A DNA stretch of 64,000 nt from the NCBI GenBank assembly GCA_947626915.1, contig CANQUA010000002.1, positions 1 through 64,000 of the forward strand. Reading direction: 5' to 3'. The translations under genes were made by a program, and so were the position numbers. Source of the DNA: an uncultured Lachnospiraceae bacterium. GTDB lineage: Bacteria > Bacillota > Clostridia > Lachnospirales > Lachnospiraceae. Positions 38,052 to 47,228 of this stretch are shown piece by piece (the first letter of the stretch is position 1; each line of letters opens with the position of its first letter). The notes under the pieces are model-generated. The model saw only the letters and a list, made by a program, of their open reading frames with translations. It did not search any database and was not told where the DNA came from.

Positions 38052-39698
38052 ATGAAGATAGCGGAAGGTTTGTCCGGCCTGGAGTATCGGGTGCTGAAAG
38101 GCAGCGCCGACGCGGAGGTATCGGAGGTGATTTACGATTCCCGGAAAGCGTCGCCGGGGGCCGTGTTTGTCTGTATGGTGGGGACCAGAAGCGACTCCCA
38201 CGCCTATATTCCCCAGGTGCTGGAAAAAGGCGTGCGTGTGCTGGTGGTAGAACGGGCACCGGAAGAACAGGCCCTGAAGGAAATGCCGGAAGATACGACG
38301 GTGATCCTGGTGGACGAAAGTCGCGCGGCCCTCGCCCGTCTGTCGGCCGCCCGTTTCGGCTATCCGGCCAGGAAGCTGGTCTGTATCGGCGTCACCGGCA
38401 CGAAGGGGAAGACGACCATTACCTATATGATCAAGGCGATCCTGGAGGCGTCCGGAAAGAAGGCGGGCCTGATCGGAACGGCGGGGGCCGTGATCGGGGA
38501 ACACACCTATCCGACAGTCAACACCACGCCGGAATCCTATGAGCTGCACCGTTATTTCGCACAGATGGCGGAAGAGGGGTGCGAGTACATGATCATGGAG
38601 GTGTCGTCCCAGGGCGTCAAGATGCACCGGACCGACGGGATTGAGTTTGATTACGGCGTATTTTCCAATATTTCCAACGACCATATCGGACCGGGAGAGC
38701 ACGCGGATTTTGCGGAATATCTGTGGTGCAAGTCCCAGCTGCTGAAACACTGCCGGGTCTGCCTGGTCAATCGGGACGACGAGCATTTTGAGGAGATCCT
38801 GGAGGCGGCGTACGGCGGGACGGAGCATGGCGGGGATGAAGCGGCGGGCGTCTGCGGCTCTGAAAATAAGCTGGAAAGCGCGCCGGGTAGCGGCGTTGCT
38901 CATGATTTTTATGAACAAACCGTTCAATCTGAAAATAAGCTGGAGAGCGTGCCGAAACGCCGCTTTTATACGTTTGCTCTGGACCATCCGGCAGATTTTA
39001 TGGCGAACGAAATCCGCTACATCTTCACGCCGGAATTCGTGGGGCTGGATTTTCAGATCCGCGGGCGGTATGAGCTGGGGCTGCGGGTCAACATTCCCGG
39101 GCGGTTCAACGTTTACAACGCCCTGGCGGCGGCAGCGGTCTGCAGTTTCCTGGATCTGCCGGAAGAACGGGTCTGCCACGCGCTGGAGCATCTGTATGTG
39201 AGCGGGCGCATGGAGATCGTGCATACGTCCGCGCGCTGTACGGTGCTGGTGGATTACGCCCACAACGCGGTCAGCATGGAAAGCCTTTTGCGGACCCTGC
39301 GGGACTACCATCCGAAGCGCCTGGTCTGCGTTTTCGGATGCGGGGGGAATCGTTCGAAAGACCGGCGCTACGCCATGGGCGAGATCGGCGGGCGGCTGGC
39401 GGACCTGTGCATCCTGACGGCGGACAATTCGCGGTATGAGCGGGTGGAGGATATTCTGGCCGATATCCGCGGCAGCATGGAAAAGACAGGCGGCGCGTTC
39501 GTGGAGATCCCGGACCGGCGGGAGGCCATCCGCTACAGCATCCGGCACGCGCAGCCGGGGGACCTGATCGCGGTGATCGGAAAAGGGCACGAGGATTACC
39601 AGGAAATTGCGGGCGTGCGCTATCCGTTTCTGGACCGGAAGGTCATCGAAGAAGTGATCGAGGAATTGGAAAGTGAGGAGCCAACATGCAGGATATAA
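38052..39698 (+). CDS. murE: MurE-type UDP-MurNAc-peptide ligase
   Basis: 548 residues, some 50 more than usual. It adds the third amino acid of the peptidoglycan stem peptide using ATP. The ATP site is GVTGTKGKTTITYM. TVNTTPESYELHRYF and VSSQGVKMHRTDGIEFDYGVFSNISNDHIGPGEH are core blocks, followed by DYAHNAVSMESLL. The residue-selecting loop reads TADNSRYE where diaminopimelate enzymes usually have DNPR. An insertion around residues 250-300 contains SENKLES twice. The gene overlaps murF by 13 bases. The ligase call is secure; diaminopimelate use is probable, not certain. Confidence 0.88.
   Translation: MKIAEGLSGLEYRVLKGSADAEVSEVIYDSRKASPGAVFVCMVGTRSDSHAYIPQVLEKGVRVLVVERAPEEQALKEMPEDTTVILVDESRAALARLSAARFGYPARKLVCIGVTGTKGKTTITYMIKAILEASGKKAGLIGTAGAVIGEHTYPTVNTTPESYELHRYFAQMAEEGCEYMIMEVSSQGVKMHRTDGIEFDYGVFSNISNDHIGPGEHADFAEYLWCKSQLLKHCRVCLVNRDDEHFEEILEAAYGGTEHGGDEAAGVCGSENKLESAPGSGVAHDFYEQTVQSENKLESVPKRRFYTFALDHPADFMANEIRYIFTPEFVGLDFQIRGRYELGLRVNIPGRFNVYNALAAAAVCSFLDLPEERVCHALEHLYVSGRMEIVHTSARCTVLVDYAHNAVSMESLLRTLRDYHPKRLVCVFGCGGNRSKDRRYAMGEIGGRLADLCILTADNSRYERVEDILADIRGSMEKTGGAFVEIPDRREAIRYSIRHAQPGDLIAVIGKGHEDYQEIAGVRYPFLDRKVIEEVIEELESEEPTCRI
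38859..38949 (+). repeat. 22-bp repeat within an insertion in murE
   Basis: TCTGAAAATAAGCTGGA plus five more bases at 38859-38880 recurs at 38928-38949, offset 69 bases, in frame. The sequence between is more AT-rich than the surrounding gene. Confidence 0.8.
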
Positions 39699-41113
39699 AA
39701 GTAAAGGATTTGCTGGAGGCCTGCGGCGGCACGCTGCTGTGCGGCGATCCCGGGACGCCGGTGACCGGGATCGGCTGGGATTCCCGGAAAATGCAGGACG
39801 GCGATCTGTTCGTGCCCTTAAAAGGTGAGAAAGCGGACGGCCACCGGTTCATTGCGCAGGCCCTTGCAAACGGGGCCGCGGCCACATTGACCGGCGAGCA
39901 CAAAACAGAAGACGCGGCGGTATGGGCGGACGGAAAGAACGCCGGGAAAGCTTGGATCGCGGTTCCCGATACCAGAAAGGCGCTTCAGGATATCGGGCGT
40001 TATTACCGCGGCAGGCTGACGCTTCCGCTGATCGGGATTACCGGAAGCGTGGGCAAGACCACGACGAAGGAGATGGTGGCGGCGGCGCTGTCGGCGGGGC
40101 TGCGGGTCTACAAGACGACCGGGAATCTGAACAGCCAGATCGGCGTCCCGGCAACGATTTCCGGAATCAGCCGGGAGGACCAGATCGGCGTCATCGAGCT
40201 GGGCATGAGCGAACCGGGCGAATTGACGGTGATCGCGCAGATGGCCCGTGTGGATATGGCGGTGATCACCAATATCGGCGTGGCCCATATGGAACAGCTG
40301 GGATCGCAGGAGAATATTTTCCATGAAAAAATGACGATCCAGGACGGATTGAAGGACGGCGGCATTCTGCTGTTAAACGGCGACGATCCCTGGCTGAAGA
40401 ACGCGAAGGCCAGGGAAGGATTTGAGACGGTTTACTATGGCACGGGCGAAAACTGCGGCTACCGGGCGGAGGAGATCCGGCTGGAGAACGGGTTCCCGAC
40501 CTTTACGGCCGTCTGCAGAAGGAATCCGCAGGCCGAGGCGCGCCGCATTCCGGTGCGCCTCAGGGTGATGGGAGCCCATCAGATCCTGAATGCCATGGCG
40601 GCGCTGGCGGCGGCGGATCTTTTCGGCGTGCCGCTTGAGGACGCGGCCCGGTCCCTGGGCGAATTCGCGGGGATGAAGGGACGGCAGCAGCTCCATTATC
40701 TGGACGGGATTACGCTGATCGACGATACCTACAACGCCAATCCGGTGTCCATGAAAGGCGCTATTGACATTCTGGACTCGGTAAAGGACTGCAGCCGCAG
40801 GATCGCGGTGCTGGCGGATATGAAGGAACTGGGGGAGGAGAGCGCCCGTTTCCACCGGGAGGTGGGAAGGTACCTGGCCCGCAAGGAGATCGGGCTTTTG
40901 GTGACCTACGGCGCGCTGGCGAAAGAACTGGGAGAGGCGGCGGCCGCGGAAAATCCCGGACTTCGGACGGTCCATTTCGGCGAAGCGGAGAAAGACGCCA
41001 TGGAAAAATGGATCGTTTCGGAGCTGAGAAAGGGCGACTGCATCCTGCTGAAAGGTTCCAACAGCATGAATTTAGGAGAAGCGGCAGATTATGTATGCCA
41101 ATATCATCATTGA
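39686..41113 (+). CDS. murF: MurF, UDP-MurNAc-tripeptide D-Ala-D-Ala ligase
   Basis: 475 residues, normal length. It attaches D-Ala-D-Ala to complete the cytoplasmic peptidoglycan precursor. The Mur N-terminal domain reads TGIGWDSRKMQDGDLFVPLKG. The ATP site is ITGSVGKTTTKEMVAAAL. GVIELGMSEPGELTVIAQM and TNIGVAHMEQLGS are conserved. LIDDTYNANPVSMKGAIDIL is the C-domain signature. The start overlaps the end of murE and the end overlaps priA, so the three are translated in tandem. Confidence 0.95.
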   Translation: MQDIKVKDLLEACGGTLLCGDPGTPVTGIGWDSRKMQDGDLFVPLKGEKADGHRFIAQALANGAAATLTGEHKTEDAAVWADGKNAGKAWIAVPDTRKALQDIGRYYRGRLTLPLIGITGSVGKTTTKEMVAAALSAGLRVYKTTGNLNSQIGVPATISGISREDQIGVIELGMSEPGELTVIAQMARVDMAVITNIGVAHMEQLGSQENIFHEKMTIQDGLKDGGILLLNGDDPWLKNAKAREGFETVYYGTGENCGYRAEEIRLENGFPTFTAVCRRNPQAEARRIPVRLRVMGAHQILNAMAALAAADLFGVPLEDAARSLGEFAGMKGRQQLHYLDGITLIDDTYNANPVSMKGAIDILDSVKDCSRRIAVLADMKELGEESARFHREVGRYLARKEIGLLVTYGALAKELGEAAAAENPGLRTVHFGEAEKDAMEKWIVSELRKGDCILLKGSNSMNLGEAADYVCQYHH

Positions 41114-43343
41114 TATTTCCCATGAAAAAGTAGACCGGACCTTTCAGTACCGGATCCCGAAACCGCTGGAGGGGCAGATCCGGGCCGGCGTGCAGGTCCG
41201 CGTCCCCTTCGGCGCGGGAAACCGTCTGCGCACCGGCTACGTGGTGGAGGTTACGGACCGGACGGAATGGGCGCCGGAGCAGATCAAGGATGTGGCCGGC
41301 GTGGTGACCGGCAGCGTGACGGCGGAATCGCAGCTGATTCAGCTGGCATGGTGGATGAAGGAATATTATGGTTCCACGATGAACCAGGCGCTAAAAACCG
41401 TGCTTCCCGTGAAACAGTCGGTGCGGCGGCGGGAGGACCGCGTGCTGGTCTGCCGCCTGAGCCGGGAAGAGCTGCGGGAGGCGGCGGAAGAGGCCGGGCG
41501 TAAAAAATACAGGGCCAGGGAGCGTCTGCTCAGGGCGTTTCTGGATAATCCGCGGATCCCTTACGGCGTGGCGGTCCGTCAGATGCACCTTGCGGCGGGC
41601 GTCATAAAGCCCCTGCTGGAGAAGGGCGTGCTGGCGCTGGAATCGCAGCAGATCTGGCGGGACCCGGTGCTTTCCATGGAAAAGCTTGGAAACGGCGGGG
41701 ATGGAGCGGGAGGTCCGGAGACCGGGGCTCCTCTTACGCTGAATCCGGAGCAGAGGGCCGTCGCCGCGGATTTCTGCAGACGCTACGACGCGGGAGACCG
41801 GCAGACCTGTCTGCTCTACGGCGTGACCGGCAGCGGCAAAACAGAGGTGTATATGGAACTGATCCGTCATGTGCTGGCGCAGGGCCGGCAGGCGATCGTG
41901 CTGATCCCGGAGATCGCCCTGACCTACCAGACGGTGCTGCGTTTCTACCGGAATTTCGGCAGCCGGGTGGCGGTGGTCAATTCCAGATTGTCCGCCGGAG
42001 AACGCTACGATCAGTTTGAACGCGCCAGGAGCGGCGAAGCCGGAGTGATGATCGGTCCCCGTTCGGCCCTGTTTACGCCGTTTTCGAATCTGGGCCTGAT
42101 TATCCTGGACGAAGAGCACGAGACGGCGTATAAGAGCGAATTATCCCCCCGGTACCATGCCAGAGAGACGGCGCAGAAGCTGGCGGAGCTGACCGGGGCC
42201 GCTCTGGTTCTGGGAAGCGCGACCCCGTCTCTGGAGGCCTATTCCAGGGCGATGGCGGGCAGGTACCGCCTGTACCGTCTGACGAAACGGGCCAGGCCCG
42301 GGAGCCGTATGGCCCGGGTCACGGTGGCGGATCTGCGGAAGGAACTGCGGGAAGGCAACAAATCTATTTTCAGCCGGGCCCTGCAGGAGGCGATGGAGGA
42401 GCAGCTGGGGCAGGGGAACCAGGTCATGCTGTTTCTGAACCGGCGGGGCTACGCCAATTTCATGTCCTGCCGTTCCTGCGGGCAGGCGTTAAAATGTCCT
42501 CACTGCGACGTGACCCTGACGCTCCACAAAAACGGCAGCCTGGTCTGCCATTACTGCGGGTACCAGGCGCGTCCGCCGAAGAAATGTCCCTCCTGCGGCT
42601 CGCCCTATATTGCGGGTTTCGGCGCCGGGACGCAGAAAATTGAAGAGCTGGTGCGGAACATGTTTCCCGCGTCCAGGGTCCTGCGGATGGATCTGGATAC
42701 CACGTCGAAAAAAGGCGGGCATGAGGAGATCCTCGCGGCATTTGCGGACGGGGAGGCGGACATTCTGGTGGGCACGCAGATGATCGTGAAGGGCCATGAC
42801 TTCCCCCGGGTGACGCTGGTGGGCGTCCTGGCGGCGGATCTGTCCCTGTATTCGGCGGATTTTCGGTGCGGGGAGAGGACCTTTCAGCTGCTGACCCAGG
42901 CGGCGGGCCGCGCCGGGCGGGACGAGGCGGCGGGGCAGGTGATCATCCAGACCTACAGCCCGGAGCATTACAGCATTGTCTGCGCCGCCAGCCAGGATTA
43001 CGAGGCCTTTTACCGGCAGGAGATGGCCTACCGGCAGGTGCTCCATTATCCGCCGGCCTGCGGGCTTTTGTCGGTGCTGGTTTCGTCGAGGGAGGAAGCG
43101 GTCCTGAACGAGGCGGTGAACGCGCTTTACGGCTGGGTGGCCGGGCTGGAGCGGGCCGGCCGGATCGAGCTGATCGGGCCCGCGGAAGCGCCGGTCTACA
43201 AAGTTAATGATATCTATAGAAAAAATTTATACTTGAAACAGGAAAAGTATGATATACTAATAAAGATCAAGGATGAACTGGAGGCGAGAAGCGGACAGGC
43301 GTCCTGGTTTTCGCATGTCATGATGCAGTATGATCTTGCGTAA
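41091..43343 (+). CDS. priA: Primosomal replication-restart helicase PriA
   Basis: 750 residues. PriA reloads the replicative helicase at stalled forks. The N-terminal 3'-end binding domain starts MYANIIIDISHEKVDRTFQY. Walker A is LLYGVTGSGKTEVYM, the DEAH-type box is LIILDEEHETAYK, and SATPSLEAY is motif III. The zinc region has CRSCGQALKCPHCDVTL and CHYCGYQARPPKKCPSCG. The C-terminal helicase part includes QMIVKGHDFPRVTLVG and TQAAGRAGR. The start lies inside murF. The def and fmt genes follow. Confidence 0.96.
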   Translation: MYANIIIDISHEKVDRTFQYRIPKPLEGQIRAGVQVRVPFGAGNRLRTGYVVEVTDRTEWAPEQIKDVAGVVTGSVTAESQLIQLAWWMKEYYGSTMNQALKTVLPVKQSVRRREDRVLVCRLSREELREAAEEAGRKKYRARERLLRAFLDNPRIPYGVAVRQMHLAAGVIKPLLEKGVLALESQQIWRDPVLSMEKLGNGGDGAGGPETGAPLTLNPEQRAVAADFCRRYDAGDRQTCLLYGVTGSGKTEVYMELIRHVLAQGRQAIVLIPEIALTYQTVLRFYRNFGSRVAVVNSRLSAGERYDQFERARSGEAGVMIGPRSALFTPFSNLGLIILDEEHETAYKSELSPRYHARETAQKLAELTGAALVLGSATPSLEAYSRAMAGRYRLYRLTKRARPGSRMARVTVADLRKELREGNKSIFSRALQEAMEEQLGQGNQVMLFLNRRGYANFMSCRSCGQALKCPHCDVTLTLHKNGSLVCHYCGYQARPPKKCPSCGSPYIAGFGAGTQKIEELVRNMFPASRVLRMDLDTTSKKGGHEEILAAFADGEADILVGTQMIVKGHDFPRVTLVGVLAADLSLYSADFRCGERTFQLLTQAAGRAGRDEAAGQVIIQTYSPEHYSIVCAASQDYEAFYRQEMAYRQVLHYPPACGLLSVLVSSREEAVLNEAVNALYGWVAGLERAGRIELIGPAEAPVYKVNDIYRKNLYLKQEKYDILIKIKDELEARSGQASWFSHVMMQYDLA

Positions 43344-43448
43344 GAGAACGCAGCGCTTCCCGGCGGGAGACTGCGGAGCGCGGCGCATTGAACATAAGGG
43401 CAAGGGGACGGCCGCCGGCACAGGCGGAAATGGAAAGAGGAGGGTGCA

Positions 43449-43943
43449 ATGGCAATCAGAAATGTAAGGACCATGGGAGACGAGATACTGACGAAGGAAT
43501 GCAAGCCGGTGAAATTCATGACCCCCAGGCTGTCAATGCTGATCGGAGACATGTTCGAAACCATGTACGAGCAGAACGGCGCGGGCCTGGCGGCTCCCCA
43601 GGTAGGGATCCTGAAACAGATCGTGGTGATCGATGTGGAGGACGGGAACCAGTATGTGCTGGTCAATCCGGAGATCCTGTCCCGCGAGGGCAGCCAGACG
43701 GGGCATGAGGGCTGTTTAAGCGTCCCCGGCAAATTCGGCATCGTGACGCGGCCGGAGAAGGTGAAGGTCCGGGCGCTGGACGAGCACATGAAGCCTTATG
43801 AACTGGAGGCGGAGGGACTTCTGGCCCGCTGCATCTGCCATGAGGTCGACCATCTCCATGGGAAATTGTACGTCGAGCTGGCGGAGGACGGTCTCCATGA
43901 CAATTCGGAACTGGAGGAAGAGGAAAGCGGGGAGGAAGCATGA
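43449..43943 (+). CDS. def: Peptide deformylase
   Basis: 164 residues. It removes the formyl group from new proteins. All three motifs are present: GAGLAAPQVG, EGCLSVPGK (the metal Cys) and CHEVDHLHGKL (HExxH, two metal His). The start follows AGAGGAGGGTGCA. The fmt gene begins at the overlapping ATGA of its stop, so formylation and deformylation enzymes are coupled. Confidence 0.97.
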   Translation: MAIRNVRTMGDEILTKECKPVKFMTPRLSMLIGDMFETMYEQNGAGLAAPQVGILKQIVVIDVEDGNQYVLVNPEILSREGSQTGHEGCLSVPGKFGIVTRPEKVKVRALDEHMKPYELEAEGLLARCICHEVDHLHGKLYVELAEDGLHDNSELEEEESGEEA

Positions 43944-44884
43944 GAATCGTGTTTATGGGGACGCCGGATTTCGCGGTGCCGATCCTGGAGGCCCTGGTTT
44001 CGGCCGGCCATCAGGTCGCGGGCGTGGTGACGCAGCCGGATAAGCCCCAAGGCCGCGGCAAGGCGGTGCTGATGACGCCGGTGAAGGAGAAAGCCCTGGA
44101 GCTGGGACTGACCGTTTATCAGCCGGAGAAGGTGCGGACCCCGGAATTCGTGGAAGTATTGAAAGGCCTGGCCCCTGACGTTATGGTGGTGGCGGCCTTC
44201 GGGCAGATCCTCACGCAGGAGGTGCTGGACATCCCGCCCCTGGGCTGCGTCAACGTACATTCCTCGCTGCTTCCGAAGTACCGGGGGGCCGCGCCGATCC
44301 AGTGGGCGATCATCGACGGCGAGACCGTCACCGGCGTGACGACGATGCGGATGGACGCGGGACTGGACACGGGAGATATCCTGGAACAGGCGGAGATCCC
44401 CATTGCGGAGGACGAGACGGGCGGCAGTCTCCACGACAGGCTGAGCCGGCTGGGCGCGGAACTGATCGTATCGACGCTGAAAAAGCTGGAGGACGGCACG
44501 GCGGCGCCCAGACCTCAGGGAGAGACGGACACCCGCTATGCGAAAATGCTGAAGAAGACCATGGGTGATATCGACTGGACCATGGAAGCGGCGGCCATTG
44601 AGCGGCTGATCCGGGGATTGAATCCCTGGCCCGGGACCTATACCCATTGGGAAGGGAAGACCCTGAAAATCTGGGAAGCCCGGATCGTCGGGGAAGAGTA
44701 CGACGGCGTCTGCGGCGAAGCGGTGCGGGCGGAGAAAGCTTTGCTTTATGTGAAGACAGGGAAAGGGACCCTGGCCCTGCTTTCGCTGCAGCCGGAGGGG
44801 AAAAAGCGGATGGACGTGGACGCGTTTCTGCGCGGCTATCCGGTGACGGAGCATACGGTTTTTGAGAAAGCCCCGGCAGAATAG
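43940..44884 (+). CDS. fmt: Methionyl-tRNA formyltransferase
   Basis: 314 residues. It uses 10-formyl-THF to formylate initiator Met-tRNA. The start MRIVFMGTPDFAVPILEAL is diagnostic. The catalytic block is CVNVHSSLLPKYRGAAPIQWAII, and AGLDTGDIL and RGLNPWPGTYT follow. The C-terminal OB-like domain binds tRNA. The ribosome site GAGGAAGC lies in def. Confidence 0.97.
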   Translation: MRIVFMGTPDFAVPILEALVSAGHQVAGVVTQPDKPQGRGKAVLMTPVKEKALELGLTVYQPEKVRTPEFVEVLKGLAPDVMVVAAFGQILTQEVLDIPPLGCVNVHSSLLPKYRGAAPIQWAIIDGETVTGVTTMRMDAGLDTGDILEQAEIPIAEDETGGSLHDRLSRLGAELIVSTLKKLEDGTAAPRPQGETDTRYAKMLKKTMGDIDWTMEAAAIERLIRGLNPWPGTYTHWEGKTLKIWEARIVGEEYDGVCGEAVRAEKALLYVKTGKGTLALLSLQPEGKKRMDVDAFLRGYPVTEHTVFEKAPAE

Positions 44885-45033
44885 AAGCGCGGGGAAGAGC
44901 CGGACAGACGAGAGCGCGGCAGGGAGAACGGCCGGCCGCGAGCGCCCGGTTGACAGAACCGCCGCGGATACCGTAAGAACGCGGAGATCCTCCGGGAAGC
45001 GGCGGGGATACGGCAGAAAGGAGCGGTTTCAAC

Positions 45034-45735
45034 ATGTATGGTTATTATGGTTTCGATCCTACGATCATTCTGGTGCTGATCGGCGCGGCGCTGTCCATGT
45101 GGGCGTCTGCCCGCGTCAACGGCACATTTAAAAAATATTCCGGCGTCCGCAGCATGACCGGCATGACCGGCGCGGAGGCGGCCAGACGTCTCCTGAATTC
45201 CCAGGGGATCTTCGATGTGACGGTTCAGCATATCTCCGGACAGCTGACGGACCATTACGACCCCAGAACCAAAACCGTGAACCTGTCGGACGCGGTCTAT
45301 GGCTCCGCGTCGGTATCGGCCATCGGGGTGGCGGCCCATGAGTGCGGCCACGCGATGCAGGACAACGAGGCGTATGCGCCTCTCCGGCTGCGGGCGGCGT
45401 TTGTGCCGGTGGCGAATTTCGGCAGCACATTGTCCTGGCCCCTGATCCTGATCGGTCTTCTGATCGGCGGGGCCGGCAGCACGATCGTGAATATCGGCAT
45501 CTGGATGTTCGTGCTGGTGGTTCTGTTCCAGCTGGTAACGCTGCCGGTGGAATTTAACGCTTCCCGCCGGGCGGTGACGCTTCTGGACCGGATCGGCATC
45601 CTTCACGGGGACGAGGTGTCGCAGACCCGGAAAGTGCTGGGGGCCGCGGCCCTGACTTATGTGGCGGCGGCCGCGGGATCGATCCTGCAGCTCCTGCGTC
45701 TGATCATTCTGTTTGGAGGAAGAAGACGTGACTGA
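45034..45735 (+). CDS. Membrane zinc metallopeptidase (YugP-like)
   Basis: 233 residues. The zinc site HEXXH is in GVAAHECGHAMQDNEAY. An N-terminal helix (TIILVLIGAALSMWASARV) and two C-terminal hydrophobic stretches (LILIGLLIGGAGSTIVNIGIWMFVLVVLFQL, LTYVAAAAGSILQLLRLIILF) anchor it in the membrane. LPVEFNASRRAVTLL is a conserved cytoplasmic block. The substrate is unknown. The start follows AAAGGAGCGGTTTCAAC. The end overlaps the start of rsmB by 8 bases, tying it to the translation cluster. Confidence 0.9.
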   Translation: MYGYYGFDPTIILVLIGAALSMWASARVNGTFKKYSGVRSMTGMTGAEAARRLLNSQGIFDVTVQHISGQLTDHYDPRTKTVNLSDAVYGSASVSAIGVAAHECGHAMQDNEAYAPLRLRAAFVPVANFGSTLSWPLILIGLLIGGAGSTIVNIGIWMFVLVVLFQLVTLPVEFNASRRAVTLLDRIGILHGDEVSQTRKVLGAAALTYVAAAAGSILQLLRLIILFGGRRRD

Positions 45736-47065
45736 GTGCGGCTGCCGGGAGCTGGCCCTGGATATCCTGATGGAGATTCTGGAGCGGGGCGGTTTGAGCC
45801 ATGTGGTCCTGGGACAGGCGCTGGGAAAATACCAGTACCTGGAAAAACAGGACCGGGCCTTTGTCACCCGCGTGGCCGAAGGGACCCTGGAGTACCGGAT
45901 CCAGATCGACTGGATCCTGGATCAGGTCTCCCGCACCGCCACAGAACGGATGAAGCCGCTGATCCGCTGTCTCCTTCGGATGTCGGCGTACCAGATCCTT
46001 TATATGGACCGGATACCGGACGCCGCCGTCTGCAACGAGGCGGTGAAGCTGGCGAAGAAGCGTCGGTTTCAGGGACTCTCCGGTTATGTGAACGGCGTTC
46101 TGCGGAGTGTATCCAGGCAGAAAGGGAAGTTTGTGTTTCCGGATGATTCCATTCGGTATTCCATGCCCCGCTGGCTGATTGACCGGTGGGAGGCCCAGTA
46201 CGGACCGGAGATTACCGGGGGGATGCTGCGGGCGTTTCTGGAACAGCGGCCCATAAGCGTCCGGTGCCATCTGGACCGGGCGGGCAAGGACGAGATCCGC
46301 CTCAGCCTGCAGAGCCAGGGCGTGACCGTGACGGAGCATCCTTACGCGGACGACCTGCTGTATCTGGAGCATGTGGATCATATGGAGGCGCTGGAAGCGT
46401 TCCGGAAGGGGCTGATCACGGCGCAGGATCCGGGTTCCGCCTGCGTGGCGAAGGCCGCCGGCATCCGGAAGGGAGATACGGTTCTGGATGTGTGCGGCGC
46501 GCCGGGAGGGAAGACGCTCCACGCGCTGTCGATTCTGCAGGGAACCGGCCGGGTGTACGCGCGGGATATCAGCGAACGGAAGGCAGCCCTGATCGGGGAA
46601 AATCTGGCCCGCTGCGGCTACGGCGGGCAGGCGGAGGTAGCGGTTTGGGACGCCCGGGTGCCGGACGAGACGATGACCGGCCGGGCCGACGTGGTGCTGG
46701 CGGATCTGCCCTGTTCCGGTCTTGGCGTTATCGGCAGGAAACCGGATATCAAGGCCAGGATCCGGCCGGAGGACGTGGAGACGCTGGCTGCCCTGCAGCG
46801 GGAGATCCTGTCCGTGGTCTGGCGCTGTGTGAAACCGGGCGGTACGCTGGTATACAGCACCTGCACGGTGACGAAAGAGGAAAATGAGGAAAACCGGGAC
46901 TGGTTTCTGCGGGAGTTCCCGTTTGAACCGGCGGATATCCGCGGGCGTCTGGAAGGCTTCGGCGGGGAGGAGAGCCTGGCAAAGGGATATCTGCAGCTGT
47001 TCCCGGGCCGGTATCCCTGCGACGGTTTTTTCCTGGCGGTGATGCGGAGAAAGACAGAAGCGTGA
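45728..47065 (+). CDS. rsmB: 16S rRNA m5C967 methyltransferase RsmB
   Basis: 445 residues. The N-terminal NusB-like domain (ALDILMEILERGG; QDRAFVTRVAEGTLEYR) is followed by the Rossmann methyltransferase. The SAM site is TVLDVCGAPGGKTLHALSIL. The catalytic cysteines are in ADLPCSGLGVIGRKPDIK and YSTCTVTKEENEE. GTG at 45728, seven bases after GGAGGA, is the preferred start over an in-frame TTG at 45713. Confidence 0.93.
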   Translation: MTECGCRELALDILMEILERGGLSHVVLGQALGKYQYLEKQDRAFVTRVAEGTLEYRIQIDWILDQVSRTATERMKPLIRCLLRMSAYQILYMDRIPDAAVCNEAVKLAKKRRFQGLSGYVNGVLRSVSRQKGKFVFPDDSIRYSMPRWLIDRWEAQYGPEITGGMLRAFLEQRPISVRCHLDRAGKDEIRLSLQSQGVTVTEHPYADDLLYLEHVDHMEALEAFRKGLITAQDPGSACVAKAAGIRKGDTVLDVCGAPGGKTLHALSILQGTGRVYARDISERKAALIGENLARCGYGGQAEVAVWDARVPDETMTGRADVVLADLPCSGLGVIGRKPDIKARIRPEDVETLAALQREILSVVWRCVKPGGTLVYSTCTVTKEENEENRDWFLREFPFEPADIRGRLEGFGGEESLAKGYLQLFPGRYPCDGFFLAVMRRKTEA

Positions 47066-47228
47066 ACCAGCCGGGGCCTGGGCGGAGCGGGCAGCCGGGA
47101 GGCTGCAGGCGGGCGGCCGGAAAGCCGCAGCCGGGCCGCAGGGAAGCGCCGCCTGCGAAAGAAAGCTGAGAAAACGGCGCCGCGGTCCGGAAAACGGGCA
47201 AAAGACGGCAGGAGGGAGGAAGATCATC

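Noticed and set aside
37706..38055. Two overlapping 100-codon frames in the fhs-murE gap
   Set aside because: Neither has a ribosome site at its start; their openness follows from the GC-rich tandem repeat.
37404..39590. 728-codon open frame on the minus strand across fhs and murE
   Set aside because: It is antisense to two clear genes, has no ribosome site or family motif, and high GC makes such open frames common.
43200..43262. Promoter-like TATACT at the end of priA before def
   Set aside because: No -35 box at an acceptable distance; def is more simply read from the priA message.
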